Shown here: one piece after another, positions 63,661 through 64,000 of the stretch
Layout of the letters: each line of letters opens with the position of its first letter
Numbering within the stretch: the first letter of the stretch is position 1
Source: Sphingomonas sp. IC081
Lineage (GTDB): Bacteria > Pseudomonadota > Alphaproteobacteria > Sphingomonadales > Sphingomonadaceae
Assembly: GCF_006874585.1 (NCBI RefSeq)
Contig: NZ_CP029761.1
Coordinates: 1-64,000 of the forward strand
Direction of reading: 5' to 3'
DNA: 64,000 nt
Translations under genes and position numbers: made by a program
The notes under the pieces: model-generated
Told to the model about the DNA's origin: nothing
Seen by the model: the letters and a program-made list of their open reading frames with translations, nothing else
The model's database searches: none

Positions 63661-64000
63661 CTTCTCGTCCGCTTACGCTCGTCCTGTCGTTCGCTCTGGC
63701 TTCGACTGCACCGGTCTACGGTGTCTATGCCCAATCGCAGCCGGCACCGGTTCCCGCCCAGTCGGCGCCTGCTCCGGCGGCGCAGGCCGATCAGGGGCTC
63801 GAAGCCGACGATGCCGGACTCACCGGCTCGGTTTCCGCCGACGGCGCCTGGCAGGACCTCGGTATCGCGATCACCAATTTCGCGACCGACAACGACGTGC
63901 CGACCCAGACCAATGCCGGCTCGACCGGCGCGCTGGGCCGCGCCCTGTCGCAAGTGGTTGCATCCGACCTTCGCAACAACGGCCTGTTCAAGCCCTCGGG
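63657..64000 (+). CDS. tolB: Tol-Pal system protein TolB, partial (cut by window end)
   Basis: Periplasmic beta-propeller protein of the Tol-Pal system. The first 114 residues are seen: a signal peptide (MTSRPLTLVLSFALASTAPV), an Ala/Pro/Gln-rich stretch, then LGIAITNFATDNDVPTQ and ALGRALSQVVASDLRNNGLFKPSG, matching the N-terminal D1 domain of TolB. The ATG overlaps the tolA stop. The gene continues past 64000. Confidence 0.9.
   Translation, partial: MTSRPLTLVLSFALASTAPVYGVYAQSQPAPVPAQSAPAPAAQADQGLEADDAGLTGSVSADGAWQDLGIAITNFATDNDVPTQTNAGSTGALGRALSQVVASDLRNNGLFKPS

Overview
The window is GC-rich chromosomal DNA from an alphaproteobacterium of the order Sphingomonadales, most like Novosphingobium. 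This rests on the gene order dnaA-rpsT-mutM and ubiE-ubiB-coaBC-dut, the pairing of secB with a Tim44-like gene, a large oligomer-type TonB receptor, UbiE/UbiB/UbiG quinone genes, an SspB-alpha adaptor and a PEP-CTERM protein. Genus is inferred, not shown. Almost everything is core or conserved accessory chromosome. I see no prophage, integrase, CRISPR array, rRNA or tRNA gene, and no intact insertion sequence.

Layout: 1-5.0 kb holds dnaA, a gene-poor stretch of about 1 kb, rpsT, mutM and an EamA exporter. 5.0-10.8 kb is a forward block: ubiE, ubiB, a membrane protein, coaBC and dut (quinone, CoA and nucleotide metabolism). 11-16.5 kb has small envelope proteins, a MOSC protein, trpS, murJ and secB. 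16.9-19.6 kb is Tim44-like, mltA and a Smr gene. 19.7-25.2 kb has a TonB receptor and the peroxide genes ahpC/ahpF. 25.4-31.3 kb has aroC, a monooxygenase/ArsC-like pair, a pnuC/NadR-like kinase pair for nicotinamide riboside salvage, ubiG and lysC. 31.4-39.7 kb is accessory: DUF2239 and GIY-YIG genes facing a shared operator region, a MITE-like palindromic element, a CoA-transferase, nitronate monooxygenase, purU, VOC, a dienelactone hydrolase, a CorA/ZntB transporter and msrB. 39.8-53 kb has a class A PBP and many small exported or membrane proteins, an OsmC protein, a sugar isomerase, a GMC oxidoreductase and an M19 dipeptidase. 53.2-56 kb is dapD, gmk and sspB. 56.3-60.8 kb is a histidine operon (hisB-yciI-hisH-hisA-small membrane ORF-hisF-PEP-CTERM ORF-hisE-HIT). 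61-64 kb is ybgC-tolQ-tolR-tolA-tolB, with tolB cut by the window end.

The genes that act together are the Tol-Pal system with YbgC (outer-membrane constriction), the his operon, AhpC/AhpF (peroxide removal), PnuC with the NadR-like kinase (NAD salvage), MurJ/PBP/MltA (peptidoglycan), and lysC/dapD (lysine and diaminopimelate).

The most unusual material is intergenic. There is a family of about 130-140-bp three-hairpin elements (4.9, 38.2 and 48.7 kb), a 267-bp element with perfect 33-bp terminal inverted repeats and a nested insertion (32.5 kb), a five-copy array of GCAAGGTGAC with 20-21-bp spacing (26.0 kb), and several clean operator-like dyads. A 66-residue PEP-CTERM protein inside the his operon is the most unusual coding feature.
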